A stretch of DNA of 7,526 nucleotides from Acidaminococcales bacterium. GTDB lineage: Bacteria > Bacillota > Negativicutes > Acidaminococcales > JAISLQ01. Both the position numbers and the translations under genes were made by a program. Positions 5,989 to 7,526 of the stretch are shown piece by piece. The notes under the pieces were generated by a model. It was given only the letters and a program-made list of their open reading frames with translations. It was not told the origin of the DNA and ran no database searches. Position 1 is the first letter of the stretch. Each line of letters opens with the position of its first letter. Location: the NCBI GenBank assembly GCA_031275255.1, contig JAISPA010000206.1, positions 1 to 7,526 on the forward strand, in the 5' to 3' direction.

Positions 5989-7526
5989 ATGAGAAAACTT
6001 GCCAAAACGCCGCGCAAAAGGAAAACCCTCGCGCTGGCAGTGGGCGCGGCTTTCCTTTTGCTGGGCGGTGCGCCGGTCCGGGCGGCGGCAGCGGAAAAGT
6101 CGGAGTACACTTATGATGACAATGCCTCACACACAACCGGGACTACCTACGACGATCCCGGCGATAGCGGCGCGGGTAGCGAAGCTACGGCTGCAAATCC
6201 CGGCAAGTATGTAGGATTGGGTACGACTGGCAGCGAATGGTTCACCTCTTTTGTCGGCGGCAGTGGCGTTAAGGGTGTCTGGCAGCCGGCCGCAGCTGAC
6301 GGCAACCGGCTGATTGTCGACTACCCCGGCAGCGGCGACGCGCCGGCATTTGTCTTTGGCGGCGTGGCGGAGGCTTTGTCAAACGAAACCGTTACCGGCA
6401 ACGAAGTTCACTACAGCGGCGGCGGCGTCAGCGCGGGCGCCCTCATCGGCGGCGTCAGCTGCTACGGCACGGCCGGCGGCAACAAAGTATTCTACTACGG
6501 CGGCGGGCTGGACGGATTAACTTATAGCGGCGTTAAATACGCCGTCATCGGCGGGGCAGCCGTAGGCAGCTCCGCCCAGGCCGCCCAAGCCGGTCAAAAC
6601 GAAGTCCACCTTACGGGGAGCGGCAATATCGGGGGCGGCGTCGTCGGCGGCCTGATTCTCGACAACGGTTCCGCCAGCGAGGCTTTTGAAAACTCCGTCG
6701 TGATTACGGATTATAGCGGCGCCACCATGGGCGTCTACGGCGGCAAAGTCGAGGGGGGCGCCGGCACGGCGCGGGGCAACAAAATACTGATTGACGGCGG
6801 CGCGGTCAACAGCGGAGATATCTACGGCGGCTGGGTCGATAGCTCCGGCACGGCCGGCGGCAACGAAGTAACCATACGGGCGGGGGGCGTCGTCACCGGC
6901 TTTATCTACGGCGGCTACGCCAAAAGCGGCAGCAGTATTGTGAGCGGCAACCATGTAACCTTGCAAGACAGCGCCGCGGCGCACTCTACTGTCTACGGCG
7001 GCTATGTCTACGGCGGCGAAGCCAGCGGCAACCATGTAACCTTGCAGGACAGCGCCACAGTGGGGTACTTTACTGTCTACGGCGGCTACGCTTTCGACGG
7101 CAACAGTGCTGTGTGCGGCAACTATGTAATTTTGCGGGACAACGCGGCGGCCAACGGATCGATCTACGGCGGCTACGCCGCAAGAGGCGGCGAGGCCAGC
7201 GGCAATCATGTAATCTTGAAAGACAGCGCGGTCGCCGGATTTGTCTACGGCGGCCAAGTCAACTTCAACGGTTTGGCGAACAACAATTATGTAACTTTGC
7301 TGGACAGCGCGCGCGCTTTTTACGTATACGGCGGCTACGCCGACAACACCTACGGCAGCGACGCGGTTGGCAACGAGGTATGGATCGGGGGCGGCGCGGA
7401 TGCCGCCGGAGCGGTCTACGGCGGCTATGCCTACAGCGGCGACGCAGTTGGCAACAAGGTATGGATCGGGGGCGGCGTGGTGGAGCTATCTGTCTACGGC
7501 GGCCTGGCAAGCAGCAGCATGTCAGG
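5989..7526 (+). CDS. Large repetitive beta-solenoid surface protein, 5' part (probable autotransporter passenger)
   Basis: The frame is open for 512 codons to the window end, so the gene is truncated by the window. AGAAGGAG (5971-5978) lies 10 nt before the ATG at 5989; an earlier ATG at 5981 meets a stop after three codons. Residues 1-37 are a long signal peptide with a very basic start (RKLAKTPRKRK), a hydrophobic core and an Ala-rich cut site near VRAAAA. From about residue 120 on, at least 14 imperfect repeats of 26-34 residues carry G-N-x-V-x-L/I and then [VI]-[YIFV]-G-G, such as GNHVTLQDSA followed by VYGGYA. Such Gly/Asn-rich repeats are typical of right-handed beta-helix passengers of type V secreted adhesins. 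A C-terminal beta-barrel or anchor would lie beyond the window and is not seen. Function, probably adhesion or surface layer, is inferred. A FlgT/CsgG-like operon lies directly upstream. Confidence 0.85.
   Translation, partial: MRKLAKTPRKRKTLALAVGAAFLLLGGAPVRAAAAEKSEYTYDDNASHTTGTTYDDPGDSGAGSEATAANPGKYVGLGTTGSEWFTSFVGGSGVKGVWQPAAADGNRLIVDYPGSGDAPAFVFGGVAEALSNETVTGNEVHYSGGGVSAGALIGGVSCYGTAGGNKVFYYGGGLDGLTYSGVKYAVIGGAAVGSSAQAAQAGQNEVHLTGSGNIGGGVVGGLILDNGSASEAFENSVVITDYSGATMGVYGGKVEGGAGTARGNKILIDGGAVNSGDIYGGWVDSSGTAGGNEVTIRAGGVVTGFIYGGYAKSGSSIVSGNHVTLQDSAAAHSTVYGGYVYGGEASGNHVTLQDSATVGYFTVYGGYAFDGNSAVCGNYVILRDNAAANGSIYGGYAARGGEASGNHVILKDSAVAGFVYGGQVNFNGLANNNYVTLLDSARAFYVYGGYADNTYGSDAVGNEVWIGGGADAAGAVYGGYAYSGDAVGNKVWIGGGVVELSVYGGLASSSMS
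6352..7526 (+). repeat. In-frame repeat array encoding [VI]-[YIFV]-G-G units
   Basis: The aromatic or aliphatic residue before GG falls at residues 123, 153, 187, 219, 250, 279, 307, 336, 364, 393, 420, 447, 477 and 503, giving periods of 26-34 residues. Later units are more alike than early ones. At DNA level, 6943-6975 and 7024-7056 agree at 32 of 33 bases, and 7363-7395 and 7444-7476 at 31 of 33. Both pairs are offset by exactly 81 bp, which suggests recent unit duplication. Confidence 0.85.

Noticed and set aside
5696..5992. 98-residue plus-strand frame in the leader of the surface-protein gene
   Set aside because: The composition (rich in Lys, Arg, Cys, Thr) has no domain, it runs through the hairpin arms, and it overlaps the start of the real gene.
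6517..7257. 246-residue minus-strand frame inside the surface-protein gene
   Set aside because: Its periodic Ala/Val-rich sequence is the antisense of the YGG repeats; it has no ribosome binding site or family likeness, and the plus strand carries a signal peptide and coherent repeats.
6352..7526. CRISPR array or tandem DNA repeat
   Set aside because: The repeats are in frame, imperfect, variable in length and encode a regular protein motif.

Overview
The window looks like chromosome of a diderm Firmicute, most likely one of the Negativicutes. This is inferred from three things: an outer-membrane/periplasmic LPP20-CsgG-FlgT-type gene set, a long glycine-rich beta-solenoid surface protein of the kind common in diderm anaerobes, and strong GGAGG-type ribosome binding sites. 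The sequence does not fix the genus. Synergistetes or another diderm anaerobe remain possible.

Layout. Positions 2-1882 (+) hold the 3' part of a hybrid sensor histidine kinase: ATPase domain, degenerate receiver, true receiver, and an HPt-like tail that has lost its histidine. A small XRE-type DNA-binding protein (1898-2119, -) faces it, with a weak bidirectional terminator candidate between the two. Positions 2144-2459 have no convincing gene but are bounded by 17-bp imperfect inverted repeats, so they look like a MITE or a gutted insertion sequence. A regulatory region with a perfect 7+7 bp palindrome follows.

Positions 2646-5499 form a tight three-gene operon (gaps of 21 and 13 bp) of exported proteins: an LPP20-like protein with a Pro-rich linker and an unrecognised C-terminal domain; a CsgG-like protein carrying a FlgT-like C-terminal domain; and a FlgT-like protein with N-terminal and middle domains. 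Relatives of these domains form the H-ring of Vibrio flagella (FlgO/FlgP/FlgT) and the curli channel (CsgG), but no flagellar or curli gene is visible here.

Positions 5500-5988 are non-coding. They hold a weak terminator candidate, an extended -10 promoter candidate, an AT-rich inverted repeat over the predicted start site, and a 170-nt segment closed by a 20-bp inverted repeat that folds on paper into several further hairpins with mutually exclusive alternatives. This would lie in a leader of about 330 nt ahead of the last gene.

The last gene (5989 to the window end, open) encodes a signal peptide followed by at least 14 imperfect repeats of about 26-34 residues centred on [VI]-[YIFV]-G-G. 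It is probably the passenger of an autotransporter or other giant surface protein. The most interesting possibility is that the envelope operon, the structured leader and the surface protein form one export or anchoring system under RNA-level control. This is inference, and the missing downstream sequence is needed to judge it.
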